Origin: Trichoplax adhaerens
Lineage: Eukaryota > Placozoa > Uniplacotomia > Trichoplacea > Trichoplacidae
Assembly: GCF_000150275.1 (NCBI RefSeq)
Contig: NW_002060956.1
Location: forward strand, 750,157 to 814,156
Direction: 5' to 3'
Length of the DNA stretch: 64,000 nucleotides
Below, in pieces: positions 1-14,387 of this stretch. The notes below the pieces were generated by a model. The model was not told where the DNA came from. It worked only from the letters and a program-made list of their open reading frames with translations, and did not search any database. The translations under genes were made by a program, and so were the position numbers. Each line of letters opens with the position of its first letter. Position 1 is the first letter of the stretch.

Positions 1-3000
1 CTGTTTATGATAGGATTACACAAACAACAGGTTGTATTAAAATAATGAAAGTCTCAATTGCTAGTCAATATATTAATAAATCAGCAAAAGATAGACAATT
101 TTCTGGAGGAAAAGTGTATAACCTCGAACTTCCTTAGTGGACCACTAAAGAATGTATTGAAATACGATAAAATTTTTTAATAACTTTCTTCTCTATGATG
201 CAAAAATAATCAATTTTATCACTTTCTTCTTTTACAATCAATGTGAATGTTGATCAGGCTAGTAGCTTAAAATACGAACAATATCAGTGGACATAATAGC
301 TGTAAAATACTAACAAAATTGATGGCATTCACTCTTAAATTGAACTGCCAGTGTCATAAGCAATAAAGTGCATAATTTCGAGGTGATGCCAAGGTTTACA
401 GTAAAGTATCTCAAAGATAATCTATCAAGATTTCCAATTCTTGATCAATTTCTTATTACTACATAGATCAGTTCTTCACCTAGAACTGTCTATATTTACA
501 TGACTACATTTACCTTTACTTCTATGGCTTGTACAAGTAAAGTTTTGTACAGTAGACTCAACTACTTCAGCATACGGGTAGATATTTCGTATACTTCACT
601 GAAGCTGCTCTATTGCACGTTCTTAGAGTCTAATCTACAAACATAATTGTTTTAGAGGAGGCTGTACTATAAAGTAATTTAGTACTTACGACAAATAAAG
701 ACCAAAATTACAATTTTATTTTTAGCTTATTCGTCAGTCGAATCCAACGAGTCTTGTAAACCGAATTAATAATGAGCCATGTCTAATGGAAAGTAAAGAA
801 ATGGTTAAGGATTCGTCATCAACTTTAAATTTCTGAATCGAAAGTTCTCTTAGTAGTTATTGCCGTGGATAATCCTCAGCAAAGAAGAGTAGATTAGTAT
901 ACAAGCTTGGAAAGGATGCCTCAACTCTTTCTATTTGTTGTTCGTGTATATGCCAAAAATAAATAAGAGACATTCTACTCTACTTCCGTGAACAATAACT
1001 TATCGTTCAGTATAAAAGAAATCATTAGCATCCAATAATATTTAGACAATGCCTTCCCATATTGAAATGTAAATTTTTTCGCTAGTCTCTCGGTCCAAAA
1101 GGGAACAATAACTTGTTTAATACATTGAATAACGTTTATGGGAATGAAGGACGGCCAACGTATACTCGTACATCGGCATTAATTTGATTTTGTAAACCAA
1201 AATCATGATAATTGACATTAGGGAGTACTTCCCAGGGAAAAATCAAGCTTATAGCATGGGGTTTCTGACTGCTATAAAGCATGACATCAATTTTTATGAA
1301 GAAAATAGATGGATTTAAGGTATACAGGTTGTCATTATGAGTTACATCACTATAGACAATGAATATTAAATATAATAAAATGGAATCCCTAGGTGTCCAT
1401 CAGTAACAAAGATATTTTCCAACAGCCTACTTAGAACAATTCTTTGACCATAATCGTGCAACATCCAATTAATAGCATATATTATTGACGGGTGGAAAAC
1501 TATAATGAAAAATTAAAATAGTTTCAAGATAGTAATTCATAAAGTTTCAGGGGAAGATGAATCCACATCATTATAATATATTGAACCATTGAGCGATGTT
1601 GCGGCAAGTATTATAGAAAAATGAATTAATTGATAATTATGCTAGTGATAGATCACTAGCAATCAGGATCATGATCAATATCAGATCAAGTTTCTTTCCC
1701 GAAATCGAAACACGATTTAATTACTATTCTTGGTAAATTTCTTTATTATAAGAGCAAAGCACATTTAATCAAATGCTATTTGATGGCTATAATATAGTAG
1801 CAAATACTCTAACTTACAAATTGTAACAGAAATACCTAATCTTTTTCGGTTACAAACTATAGTCAATATATTAGAAATTACTAGACTTATTTATGCTAAT
1901 GGAGAGAATACTTTACATTAGATAGTAATCTTAATATAAGAATATCCATGTCTATTTACTCATCGACAAATAGCCATAGCAATTTTACGCTATCAAAGTC
2001 AATGACGGCGTAATAATATTTAAAATCGCTGCATAGGCTTTAACCGTTAGAGATCTGCATCTATACTGAAGGTAGCATGCATATGGTTTGCCTTTAGAAA
2101 TACTACGTTCAGTTCTGTGTAGGTGACAAAGTAGGACTCTTATTGAACTCCTTGTATTATCTTTTTCATAAGATAAAGTTTTATTACAAAATACGAGCGA
2201 ATACTTCTATATGGGAAGACCGAGTTATAAATATCATTCTTAATCAAAAATTAGTATCCGCTAATAGGTCTCTATGATCACCAGCATTTTGAATGTAAAA
2301 ATAAGATTTATAGGTACTTCTGAGAGTAAAATTACTTTGTATCCATGAACAATTACTACGCTAATTTTCTAATACAAAAAATATAGCACTTGCAAATAGC
2401 ATTTATATCGAAAAGCATAAAATATAATTGATCGATTGCAATTTTTGCTCATTTGCACTACCAGAGTAAGATTCAAAACTATTGACCACCATTACCAGCT
2501 TAATATGATACATAAAATAAAAACCATTCTGTCTTTTACCAGTTTTTAAAAATAATCTGCAAAATTGTTAACTACAAAATCAATATACTTATTTATAAAC
2601 TTTAACTGAATGCACAATTAACAATTAATTCTCCTCGCCGCGGCAGTATGCACATATATATGCTTATATTCTCCGTAATATTATCTTTAATACATACATA
2701 TAAAAAATTCATCTACATTTAATTTTGGCAGAAAATTTTAAAATATTAATGTTTAGGGCAGTAGACCGCTAATTTATATTTATCAATGTAAAATAAAATA
2801 GTTTTATTTCAACGGTGGTCTGTATACCATAACCTTATGGATGTAACAGCGAGAAGTATTAACGTTATAACAGCAACTTGCATGGAGTTAAAATTCTATC
2901 GCCCTTGGATATTAGATCATGTAGCATTATCGAGTGATATAACCACTAATTCTGTAATAAATGAAGATAAAGTTAAGGCGCGTACACCAATTCAAAGTAA

Positions 3001-3055
3001 GAATTGCATTAAATACGATAGTAACTATAGTTAAAACTAGTGCCCAATAATAAAC
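1..3055. other. Intergenic / possible SHIP 3' region, no gene recognised
   Basis: AT-rich sequence with only short open frames. The last recognisable exon of the neighbouring minus-strand phosphatase ends near 3056-3060 with either a stop codon or a good GTAAGT donor, so additional 3' exons of that gene could lie here. I found none with convincing similarity. The longest open frame (2837-3034, +, 65 codons) shows no recognisable motif. Confidence 0.5.
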
Positions 3056-6000
3056 TTACTCGAGCTTGCCAATCTCTTCCCCATAGAGTGTCAAACTTGC
3101 TACATAGCTTTTGCTTTCATGTGTCATGAAAGTTGTTAATGGAACGTGACAAGCGCCTATACAGAAAATAAATCATCTAATTTAGGGAATATGTAGATTA
3201 TCATTAAGAATTTTTATGAGGTACATCTGTATGCAACCATATGGTGCTAGTACAAAATGTGCTATAAAGAGGTATACTTGTAGAGCACTAGGGAAATAAC
3301 AAATAACCAAGACTTTATAATATCGCAAAGCACATTATATAATAAAAGTATAAATACTAAAGTTAATTTGTATGCGTATATAAGATTATCGCTACGTACC
3401 CAAATATTCTCCATTATCACTTGTTTTTAAAGATACTAAAAGCGATTGGCGTTCAAGATATTCATCAAAAGGGTATTTTGCTTTCATCTAGATAGTAAAG
3501 GATAGCAACTAAATATTTCAACTACAAGAAATGATGTTAGATAAACATTATAATAAAACCATTATCATCAATACCCTGTTAGGAAGATCAGAAGATTCCC
3601 ACAGCGGACAAAGATGGATTTGATTTGATGGGATTGATGAATGGGGTATTTGTGAAGTAATTGAATTTATTTGCCATCCTGAGGTATTAGGTGCGCTTTC
3701 TACGGGATCTGCATGCGAATAAAAGCGTTTCCGAATCGCAAGATTTACAATTAACAAAGTCCTTAACGAGAATTAGATGAAATAAAATCGTAGATATTGC
3801 ATTATTTAACATATTTCAGAAATGTGGTTTTTATAATCGATCAGATTATATTTACCTTCTAAACAGGACGAAACAAATTCTAAAGTGAAATGAGCAACAT
3901 AGCGTTTAACTGAACGGATCTGTAAGTAAATAATATCTTATTTTAATATCATATACCGTACAATTGCACAGGATCTTACTAAAATGAATTAAAGTGAAAA
4001 TATTTACTTAAAGATGAGACGTTAGTAAAAACAAATAATTAAGCTTTCAAAGTTATTAAAAGTAATAATTCGGTTGAATTGCTAATCAATCAAGATTTGA
4101 CTTTAATTTTTGAAGTCAGATAAGCACGATAGTTAAAGTTTAATAGATTGATGATACTGAATATTGATGGGACGATAATCTCAGCAATGTAAGGCATTGA
4201 GGATCAGAACAATAGACGACGTACCGCAGCATGAGCATTCAATATTGCAATATACGCGGGCATCTTATGCGGATTATAATTGAGCTTTTTCACTTAAACG
4301 TGCGAGTTTTATAGTCAAAATTAGTAGTTAAAACAATTTTAAAAAAGTATATATATACACATAGAAATTTTTTTGTGATAATTTGTAACCTAGCAAACGT
4401 TCCAAATTTTTATCCAGTATTTACTAAAAATGCACATATTATTAATAACAATTACACACACAGTATGATAATAAGTTTCCGTAAACTTACTAATATCGAC
4501 CAAACGGTTACTATTAACATCAGTTTGGTACAATCCAAAAACAGGCAAATGATCGCTTGTCAGTATATCATGAACGGATCCTACACAAATTTAAATTACG
4601 GATAATTATAGATGCTACGATATCTGATTGATGCTGTTGCACAAGTAAGCGTATTTCGTCTTCTAGCTAAAGTAGAAATATTTATAATTCACTCAATCAC
4701 TTAATTTTCTCATACAGAAAATGTACGATGATAAGAATAGGCAAAATTAGCTTTATTGACTCCACTCAGTACCTTTATAGGTAGGTAGGAAAATCAAACA
4801 AGCTTGCATATCAGCATTTGTGAGAACAAAAGTAACAGTGACTTGATGCATCGTTTTATAACTATGACTAAATTATTCAAAATTCTTTGCTATAACAAAA
4901 TCTAAGTGCTTTACTGCACGTATATTGTGGTAGCAGTCTTCGGTAAGGTATTACAATTTGCCTGCATATGTAGTTCATGTATACGTACTAATTTTTACTA
5001 TGGACTAAGAAAGAAACTGCATCTAGTTTTGAGACAACTTTATAATGTCACGAAAGTACTAATAGCAAATCATACCGTATGATATACATTCCATAGCAAG
5101 ACTTGGATACGACTTCCATAAGATACGATCACACCAAGAAGGTGTATTAATTGCGTTCTAAAAATTATATCTAAGATTAGATGTAGACTATTTATAAACT
5201 GAAAAGAAAAGTAAAACATAACATTAAGTTAATCATGCTTACTCTGCCTCCTGGTCTCCTCTTGAAACAATCATATGCATCATCTTTACCAACCACTAAG
5301 CGATAAGTTGGGGGAAAATTCAGTTCTCTTTCACCTGCATAATCAGTTATTTAGTTAATAATAAATAATCGCATAATCATATCCGATATCAAAACAGGTA
5401 ACATTAGGTGATCGTTAATATTGTAACGTCAGTTCAGGTACCAATTTTAATAGACGAAATCATTTATTGTATGTTTTATCCCACGACAACTTATCATCAA
5501 ATTGAAATGTCTAATTTTGTGATTAATCTAAAGCTATAGTCAGCTCGTGACATACGCCAATCAGTAAATACACTGCCATTCAACTTCTCTTGATGCAATT
5601 GGTCTACTTGAAATAATTTGGCAAAATTTCTACAGGAAATACCATTATTGGCTTCCTGAAATGATAAAAAGTTAAAAGCGCTACCTTAAGTTAACCTGTC
5701 GTAAGATATGCTAAAATTTTAAAGACAGTTTATCTAGTAGTGAATCAGTTTACAAATGAAAAAGGGTGCTGAATTAAATATAACTTTTCATGTTAATGAA
5801 TTGCACAATATCAATCAACCAATTGATTGATCACAGATGCAGGGAACAAAAATTTAAAGGCTTGAGATATTTCCACTAGAGCTGAAACAAATATAACTGT
5901 ATTCTTAAAGGCTACTAAGGAAGGAAATTACCGGAACAGCCATCTCTAATCTATAATTCAAATCGCCAAACCAAAAGATATGATGAAACTGATGTGTAAC

Positions 6001-9000
6001 GTCCGTTATATTTGGATTTAGGTCTCCCAAGCATAAATTACGGGCAATGGCTTGAACGTTATCTTGTCGCCTATAGAATGCCAAAACTTGTGTAACTTTA
6101 CTTCAATTATAATAATAAAGCCTTACCATCGGTTAAATTAATGTAAAAGTAATCTCTAACATTTTATTACACATCAATTGAAGTTAGTGTCATGAGATTG
6201 ATTTTTACCTTTTCTTTTCTTCAACTCTCGCAGCTAAATGACTATTGATGAAACAAAAATTTGTATCGTCTAATCGAAATGATACGGCTACACCGCCTTT
6301 ATTACCTACAAATATAGATTTAAAATACTTTCAAAGATTAATTCTCGATTATTTACAGATTGGTGCTGAGTACATAGCAGTAAGGGATCTTAAACGCTAT
6401 TTATACATCAGAAATGTCATTTGTAAATCGTTACTGAAATTTTACCGAGTGTGCCTCCTGCTCCAGTCCTAACTTGAGCGGATTTAACGTCAGTAATTCG
6501 GAAAGCAACTTCTGGCCGGCATAATATTACAATCCTAATTCCCCATAAGCTATTCACTTGTACCTACGTAATTGATTAATTAATATCACGATATAAACTT
6601 CCTAAATCAATATTTATTATTAATTAAATTAGTTAATTTAACTACTTAAATTAATTATATAAAATATTAGGATCAAAAGATCGTCCTACCATACTATAAT
6701 CCAAATTAGTAATTTGATACAATGAATTTTTCAATTTGTCAACCCACTCTGATTCGGGGATTGATGAACCCTCCTTTGTTTAAGATTAATAGTTGAGAAG
6801 GCTAACTTTAACGATAGATATATGGATCGTGATATCTAATGCATATATCACCTAACTAATTACTGATAGGAGCCATTTAGATAGTTTTTACTTTATTACT
6901 ATACATCGATAGTGTACAGTATATCTACCTGTGTACCGAAAGCATAGATATCAAATGCTATATCAGCTTTCTTGTTCAGTTTTATGCCTTGGCCGTGACA
7001 CAGCGGCCATGATTGTATATCATCTGGTGGACGTTTACCACCTATGATATGGCATTCATAAAATATCCATTAGTATCAATTACCGACTTAAAAATGTGCA
7101 AAATAGAATTTAGATCTGTTTGCAGATACCCATATTCCATGTACCAACAAAGATATTGATTTTATCGCTGTGTTTAGATGTATCTGGGTCTTTTAAACTC
7201 TCTACGCCAGAGAAAAACTGTTGCGCTGACTATTAACATAAACCAATACAAATGCAAAGCGTTATAATTTCAGAGGGTTAAGATTGCTGCTTTCTATAAT
7301 TACTTGTGAGTTTATTTGCAGAATCAAACTTACGCGCGCATCTGGAAATCGAAAAATATGCTGCCGGCTAAATTTGCCTTTACCGAAGATTAATTTCAAT
7401 TTCTGAAAGTCTTCCGGATCTTTAATAACGCGATAAACTAGAAAATTGATTGATTTATTACTGAAAATCTTAACAGTTCATTCGCCAGCGAGAAGATTGA
7501 CGTAGAAGCGATTGCATCATGAGAATCGTTAATTAGAATAGTATTACTTTCTGAGGGGAGGGTTTTAGAAATAACCGTTCCTTCTTCCGAACTAAGCAAA
7601 ATTTCCAGTTGTCCTACAGACAGAATTTACGAAAAATTTCAATAACGTGATTGACTACAAAAATAAGTTATTTGGCAGCAAATATTTATGCACGTTAAAT
7701 GTTACTAGCGTATAATCCAAAGGGATTAGTAATTGCAAAATTGTTAAAATGTAAATATCAAGAGTATAAAACATACTCTTGCTAAAATCTATTTTAATTG
7801 CGGCTTCGGTGGTTTTTCTCTTTTCGGATAGGACAATTACCTAAAATGGAAGTTCGATAGAGATACAATACATTAAGATCAATCACTAAGAACTGTCTTT
7901 TAGAAAGCACACTGATTATATTGTTGATAATAAATTAAACGACTACGCTGTCAATATTTGGATAAAATGTCAAGTTTAATGCTCCTTTGCATCTCACTTT
8001 GTAAGATCGATTCGGCAAACGAACTTCCCGAGGTTCATCTGCATCCGGAGATTGTCTTGTAGCAGGATCATGATCATCATCTGAAGTCCTTGCTGGGTGA
8101 ATATCGTCACTTTCGTTACTAGATGTATGATCAGTTATCATTGCAGAATCTCCACTATTTGAACCAGATGATGAGGGATTATCAGCATCAACGTCAGCTT
8201 TCAGTAGTTTAAAGAACTAGGTTTGAAATTTAAAACAAATATTTTCATTTTCATCTTAAAGTATGTATGAGAAGAAACGGAACGGAGTGGTATGATTTAA
8301 TGACAATTGCTTCTTTAAAGTGAATCTCTCTTCGATATCAGTGCGTCACTATTTCAGTCGGTTTATTGATTCATTATACATGTGCATTTTTACCAAGTAC
8401 GGCGATAAATAAATTTAATATTCTTATTTTACCTGGTCATTAACGTTTTGTAATAATTGCCGGCAAGAAGACAACTTATTGACTACCGCATCAACAGTCA
8501 GTTCCATGGGTGAATCATCGTTATCAGGTCGTATTCGATAAAGGAAGTCCAGTGAATCCGGAGCGGGCTAGATTGTATTGTGGAATATAGTATACAACAG
8601 TAAGTCATGGATTAATTTAAAATTATAAAAATTACTCGAGTTTAAAGTAATCCTAACGAATCAATATGTAAAAAATATTATACTCTAGAATTTACACTAC
8701 CAGCTCTCAATGGTATAAAAATTCTTCCTAATTCACCTCGTCATGATTGCTACTTAAGATTAGCAACTCTATTAGCTTTTGAGCATAAAGTGTCTGTATT
8801 ATACGCTTACAATAGCTACAGGGTCTAGCTTTATTCCATATGCTGTACATAAGTGTAAGCTACATAATTCTGCATAAAGTATTTATGGTTTTAATTGCAG
8901 CGCAAGTATACTGTATATGGCATGCATCACTTGCAGCAGCATCCTTTCAATTTCATCATTGAAATTATACAGTAATTTATTGAATACTTATCGTAAATTT

Positions 9001-12000
9001 CACGAATTTAAGTAACCGTAATACAACAGATATACAAATATAAATATACGGATAGTTTCTTTATAATCCGTAGTAGAGTAGTACAGTATATTGATTATTA
9101 TCTATAAATCTGTGATATTAACCACTGTGACTAAATATGCAATATATTAGAAAGAATTAATTATTAATTATTAATCGATAAAATTTTTCTACAATAGACC
9201 GTTCTAAACGGATAATTACAATTATCATATCTTTATAATAGTTCTCTATATATGAGATTGTAATTGCTACCTTACCTGCGCAATCCTAGTTGTAATCTGT
9301 GCCATAGTGTCCAAGTAACCATTAAAGTGATCAATCTCGCTAGAAAATACGTATTATCATAAAATATTGGCTAACATATTTGTGATAATATATCATAAGA
9401 AAATGGTAATCTAAATTGCTACCTGTTCAGTTGCTTTGACAACAAAGCTAATAGTTTTTCAAATTTCGTACAACGACCGCTGTTATTTGTTTTAATGTCA
9501 TTTAAGTCGTCTAATACTTCTTTTTCAAAATAGGTTTGCATCAATTTGGTATGTTCATTAGAGTATCTATATCGAGATTAGGTTTAGCTTAGCGCATAAT
9601 ATCATTAACAAATAAGTTTCATACAATGTTATCTACAACAGTTCTATACATAGCTGATATATTGACTTTTATCGGACCTTGTAACAAATACGAAGATATG
9701 TTTTTTGATAGCACATAATTAAATTAAGCTCACCCTAAGGAAGGTATACTCCTGTTAGCGATCTCTTTAAGTAATGTTTTTAAGCTGTTTTCATAATTTG
9801 ATTCATCTTTAGAAATCAATGAAGGAAGAGTATATGAATCATAAACAATTTATTTTAATGTCAAAAAAGACAAGTGGATGATTTGCTACAACTAAAATAT
9901 AGGCGTCGAGGAAATTGCTCGAAAATACGTGAAACTGCTAATGAAGTGTGAAAATCTTATTATTTTTAATCTCGCTGATCAAATTTGTGTATAACAATAT
10001 AATACTGATATGAAATACGTGTACTATTGCGGTACAATAGTCAACAACAATAACTGTTAATATCTTTACGGAAATCAGGTTGAGCGATAACTGGTAAGAG
10101 CAATATTAAGTATAGGGTATATTGTAAAGTCGTGATGTTTATTTTAATTTATTGTACGCAATTAATAAATGCTATAACGTTTATTGGCTTAGAAGTAAAA
10201 TAAGTATAGTAATAGAAATACCTTCTTCTGTTGGTGTTGGTGGAGAGACTGACTTAGTAAGGGGATGCGCTAAGCCTTGGTTAGGCTGCCTGAAATGCTT
10301 TACCAGTTCGTCCATACTGCTGAAAGTCTTTTCGGTAAATCCTTCACACTATTATAAACAAATAAACAGCTCATTTTTAGACATAAATCTCATATTGTTG
10401 CGATTAATTAGATGGCAGTGATATTAGTCACCTATTTTCTATTTTAACGGCCTTAATTACTTTGTACTGTAATATTTGATGCTAGTTGCTTTTAAAAATT
10501 AGGTGAACCTTCTGCAGTGCTAAATTTTATGTTAGGTAACTAATATTATATATAGCAAATATAACAGTAAGAAAATTCCAAAACAAAAGTAGGTGAAGTG
10601 TGTTATTCTTTATCCAAACACGCATGCATAAAGGTATTGCAGGGAAGTGAGTTCATGCATGCTTCATACTATTTTTACTAAATATTAAGCTATTACAACA
10701 TGATTTAACTATCAGTTCTTTGGTACGGTAAATACATATAAAATTGATTGACATTTTTTATTAGCTGTTCCATTATGGCAATAAATAGTAAAATTTTAAG
10801 TTATCACTTACCACAAATCGGCCATGAAATACTTTTATCCTATGATGGAAGAATTTGTTGCGATATCTAAGAGTGTTATATATATATTAGAATAATGTCA
10901 TTATTAAATTCATTTTCGAAGAACAATAAATCGACACTAATTACACATGTAGTGAAAAGACCGAAAAAAATGAACTCCAATTCTTTAGCGGTATTCTATT
11001 TATGATACTGTAGATTTTTTTACTAACATAGCTGTTAGATGTTATTTGGTATACTGTAACAGATTGATTGCTTAACATGATCCACAGATCGCCTTAAACG
11101 TTAATGAATATTACATTATTCAGATACAGATAACTGATATCGTAAATGTAAATCCCTTTTTCAATCATGGATTACTAAATGGTTCTAGTATTTTACATAC
11201 TAAACTATCAACTCGGTACTATTTTTTAACAATATATTGTAGTGCTTTCTTGGTATTATCTTTCTTCATACAATCTACATTACTGAAAGGTTAATTATAG
11301 CTTCTTTGACAGACAATGTAGAGGAGGACAAACATCGTAAATCAATGATAATTATAAATTTAACGACAATAGATAGCTATCGTACTAGATAAAGCAGTTA
11401 GTACGTCTATCGAGTAAATGGAGTGACTTGAAGTACCATTCTAATAGTTAGTCAATGATCACGAAAAGTAGTACAGTAGTAGTATATATGGGTAAATATA
11501 ACATGTAACTGTAACAAGAATTATATAGTATACTGTATTAGTGTATACAGTACGTAAACTAACTGCTTCATAAAAGACAATAATTTAGATAGTGTAGCTA
11601 AGGAGCAAGTCTGATTTAGACGTAAAATTACAACTATTTGACTGTTCCATGATTGGTTGTCACATCGAAAAGAAGGACGGAATCATATCGATAGGTATGC
11701 ATTCCATATTGTCTATGCGTTTTTAAAGTGTGCTTACGATACAATTCCCAGCAGCTCATTTCCTATTGACTTAACTTATGATATGTTAGAGAGGATGAAA
11801 CGGTATAAAGTAATCTAGTTATTAGAGCCTTACATATGAACAACTTATCCAATCGATCCATTACCGCCAAAAATGTAGTGTAAATATAGTGAATTAATGA
11901 TATCGGATATCCTGCAGCGACTTAGGATAGGTAAAGAGTATTGATTATCATCTATTAGTGCTCTTCTCCTGTAGCTAACAATCCAATTTGCAGTCATTTC

Positions 12001-12490
12001 TTTGAGTATCAGACTGATAGATCTTTTTTAGTGTATTTACAAATACAGTCTTTAACTAGGGCCAGGAGATACTTAATAAGGTATACCTTTAGGTTTAAAT
12101 TTATTCGATACACCAATACAGTGATTAATTGGTGTTATCCTGCAGATAATTTAAGACTTGACTTCGGAATCGAATCAATCGTATGATTGCTGTTGCGATT
12201 GCATGATTATATATCATATTAGGTCAGGAATTAACTCCTGATTTATAATTAGTTGTGCAAATTTTACATTTATCGTTCGTAGTATGATAGAGCAAGTTCA
12301 TGTCTGATCATAACAGTCAGTTTTTTTAATAATAAAATCCATAAATACTGTACCTTATTGATAATGCGAATGTGCCCGGTACACGATGACTAGGTCTGAT
12401 TAGGAAGGCACCATCTTGGTCTTCTAGTCTGAGTAGGTCTTCAGCCTGTTCATAGGAAACGTCAATGTAATAATTGGCTAAGTTCTCCAT
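3056..12490 (-). CDS. INPPL1/INPP5D: SH2-containing inositol polyphosphate 5-phosphatase (SHIP1/2 type), at least 26 exons
   Basis: SHIP enzymes remove the 5-phosphate from PI(3,4,5)P3 at the plasma membrane after SH2-mediated recruitment. Exons (minus): 12354-12490, 10812-10866, 10222-10348, 9734-9806, 9423-9566, 9276-9339, 8433-8567, 7998-8216, 7777-7840, 7548-7613, 7334-7437, 7130-7229, 6929-7041, 6690-6773, 6446-6563, 6209-6305, 5932-6070, 5556-5655, 5243-5334, 5076-5157, 4491-4580, 4225-4292, 3856-3919, 3575-3708, 3400-3487, 3056/3060-3156. All phases join, giving about 885 residues. Visible parts are an N-terminal SH2 (FLIRPS with the phosphotyrosine-binding Arg), a helical linker, an acidic Ser/Asp-rich stretch (exon 8), a PH-like segment, then the catalytic domain: IFVGTWNMG near 421, FWFGDLNYR near 600, PSWCDRILW near 683 and [11 protein letters not shown]2-like domain ends at GEEIGKLE. 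The SH2-5-phosphatase combination separates it from OCRL and synaptojanin. The 3' end is uncertain: TAA follows directly, but it overlaps a GTAAGT donor. A proline-rich tail or SAM domain as in vertebrate SHIP2 was not found. Confidence 0.93.
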
Positions 12491-13486
12491 GACTACTCAA
12501 AATGACCTCTACCTAATTTATATGGACCAGAAGAAAGAAAACGAAATTAATAATAATTCGAAGTTACTGTAGCGTTGAATCAGGTAGCATAAAACGTGAC
12601 TGGCAACGTTCACATATTAGTCGCATCCATAGTTCTAATGTGCGAATCAAGTGATATATTAAGAATTGCATTAAATTATGTAGTAATAATGTCGTGACTA
12701 TCGATAATAATATGTAATTGATCCGATTAATATTGGAGAAAATGCAATTTTTTCAACATGTAATGAAAGTTTAATTGGATCAGACTCGATTCATGCAATT
12801 AACCTTCAAGGTGTAGCAGCTCGGTGACTCTGAGCGCTACAAATGATGATAAAATAAAGGAAAACTTTACGATACGTAACATATATGTTACGGCCAAAAC
12901 CCGAAGTCCGGCCAATACGCGTAATGATAACCTATATATGTATATTTAGGATTAGTTTGCTCAACATGTTCGAAATATCAACAGAGTGCAGAGTGTATTA
13001 GATAAGATCCTGGAAATACTTAAGTGTCAATGACCAGGAACATCGATTTACTATTAACGTTTGTAGAAATCAGGAGAATTGATTTCAACCAATTAATCGT
13101 CTTATCTACAATACTATTTTACTGCCAATTGCTTGACCATTTTAAATTATTTACAAATTGAACATGAACTTGATTTATTCCGGTTGTACACGAGTATACT
13201 GCAAGTCGGGGTCTACTCTACTTAAGAGTTTCAATATTAGTATGATAGTCATCACAGGAAATGATCACTATTCTAATTTCAATGATACCATCTTGATAGC
13301 AAGCAATCAATCGATGCTGTAATCTAATGAAATATTTTTGATGGGCTCTTTAACACCGCAATGCTGCATCCTCAGTACAAAACTATGGAATTATGACATC
13401 CAGGGCAATAACGATTCATGAATAAGACGTTGCAGGCTTGATTAATGATTTGCTATGATTGCAACTAAACTTTGACAAATACTCAC
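12491..13486. other. Intergenic, presumed 5' flank of the SHIP-type gene
   Basis: No open frame or exon-like segment was recognised. The start codon of the minus-strand phosphatase lies at 12490, so its promoter should be here. I see no clear TATA box at a fixed distance. The last part drifts into a degenerate copy of the array that begins near 13487. Confidence 0.4.
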
Positions 13487-14387
13487 GCTGACTACGGTGC
13501 CAAATTCAATCATTTCAACGACTCAACAATAGCAACATCAGTCTCATTTCAACTTGCCTCAATTTTTCGATTGAAAAGCTCTATCAGGCTTGCTCAATAT
13601 CCAAACTTTCGCAATATTCTCCTGATTACAGCGATCTTGAAACTCCAAATCACTGTTTTCACCCTTTTGTTGATACCGTCTATCCAGCAAGTTCTACTTT
13701 TATGCTTGTATGGCTCTGTCAGGCGTGCTCAATATCTAAATTTTCGCAATATTCTGATTACAGCGATCTTGAAACTCCAAATCACTGTTTTCACCCTTTT
13801 GTAGATACCGTCTATCCAGCAAGTTCTACTTTTATGCTTGTATGGCTCTATCAGGCTTGCTCAATATCCAAACTTTCGCAATATTCTCCTGATTACAGCG
13901 ATCTTGAAACTCCAAATCACTGTTTCCACCCTTTTGTTGATACCGTCTATCCAGCAAGTTCTACTTTTATGCTTGTATGGCTCTGTCAGGCGTACTCAAT
14001 ATCTAAATTTTCGCAATATTCTCCTGATTACAGCGATCTTGAAACTCCAAATCACTGTTTTCACCCTTTTGTAGATACCGTCTATCCAGCAAGTTCTACT
14101 TTTATGCTTGTATGGCTCTATCAGGCGTACTCAATATCTAAATTTTCGCAATATTCTCCTGATTACAGCGATCTTGAAACTCCAAATCACTGTTTTCACC
14201 CTTTTGTAGATACCGTCTATCCAGCAAGTTCTACTTTTATGCTTGTATGGCTCTATCAGGCTTGCTCAATATCCAAATTTTCGCAATAATCTCCTGATTA
14301 CAGCGATCTTGAAACTCCAAATCACTGTTTCCACCCTTTTGTTGATTGCGTCTATCCAGCAAGTTCTACTTTTATGCTTGTACTGTA
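13487..14387 (+). repeat. 135-bp tandem array, six good copies plus one diverged
   Basis: Six direct copies start with CTATCAGG/CTGTCAGG at 13581, 13716, 13848, 13983, 14118 and 14253. Spacing is 135 bp, except one copy of 132 bp that lacks three bases near 13755. A diverged copy precedes them from about 13487. Copies differ by scattered substitutions, and two sub-types (GCTTGC versus GCGTAC/GCGTGC after CAGG) are interspersed. The period is a multiple of three, so forward frames stay open across copies (for instance 13702-14289, a 45-residue repeat). The frame that stays open reaches a stop in the diverged first copy, so a coding role is not supported. Confidence 0.9.

Noticed and set aside
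1980-2130. Candidate extra 3' exon of the SHIP-type gene on the minus strand
   Set aside because: An open frame with fitting phase exists, but the translation shows no similarity to SHIP tails, so it was not added.
6245-6472. 75-codon plus-strand frame
   Set aside because: It overlaps SHIP exons 15 and 16 (6446-6563 and 6209-6305) on the opposite strand; the minus-strand reading matches the phosphatase family.
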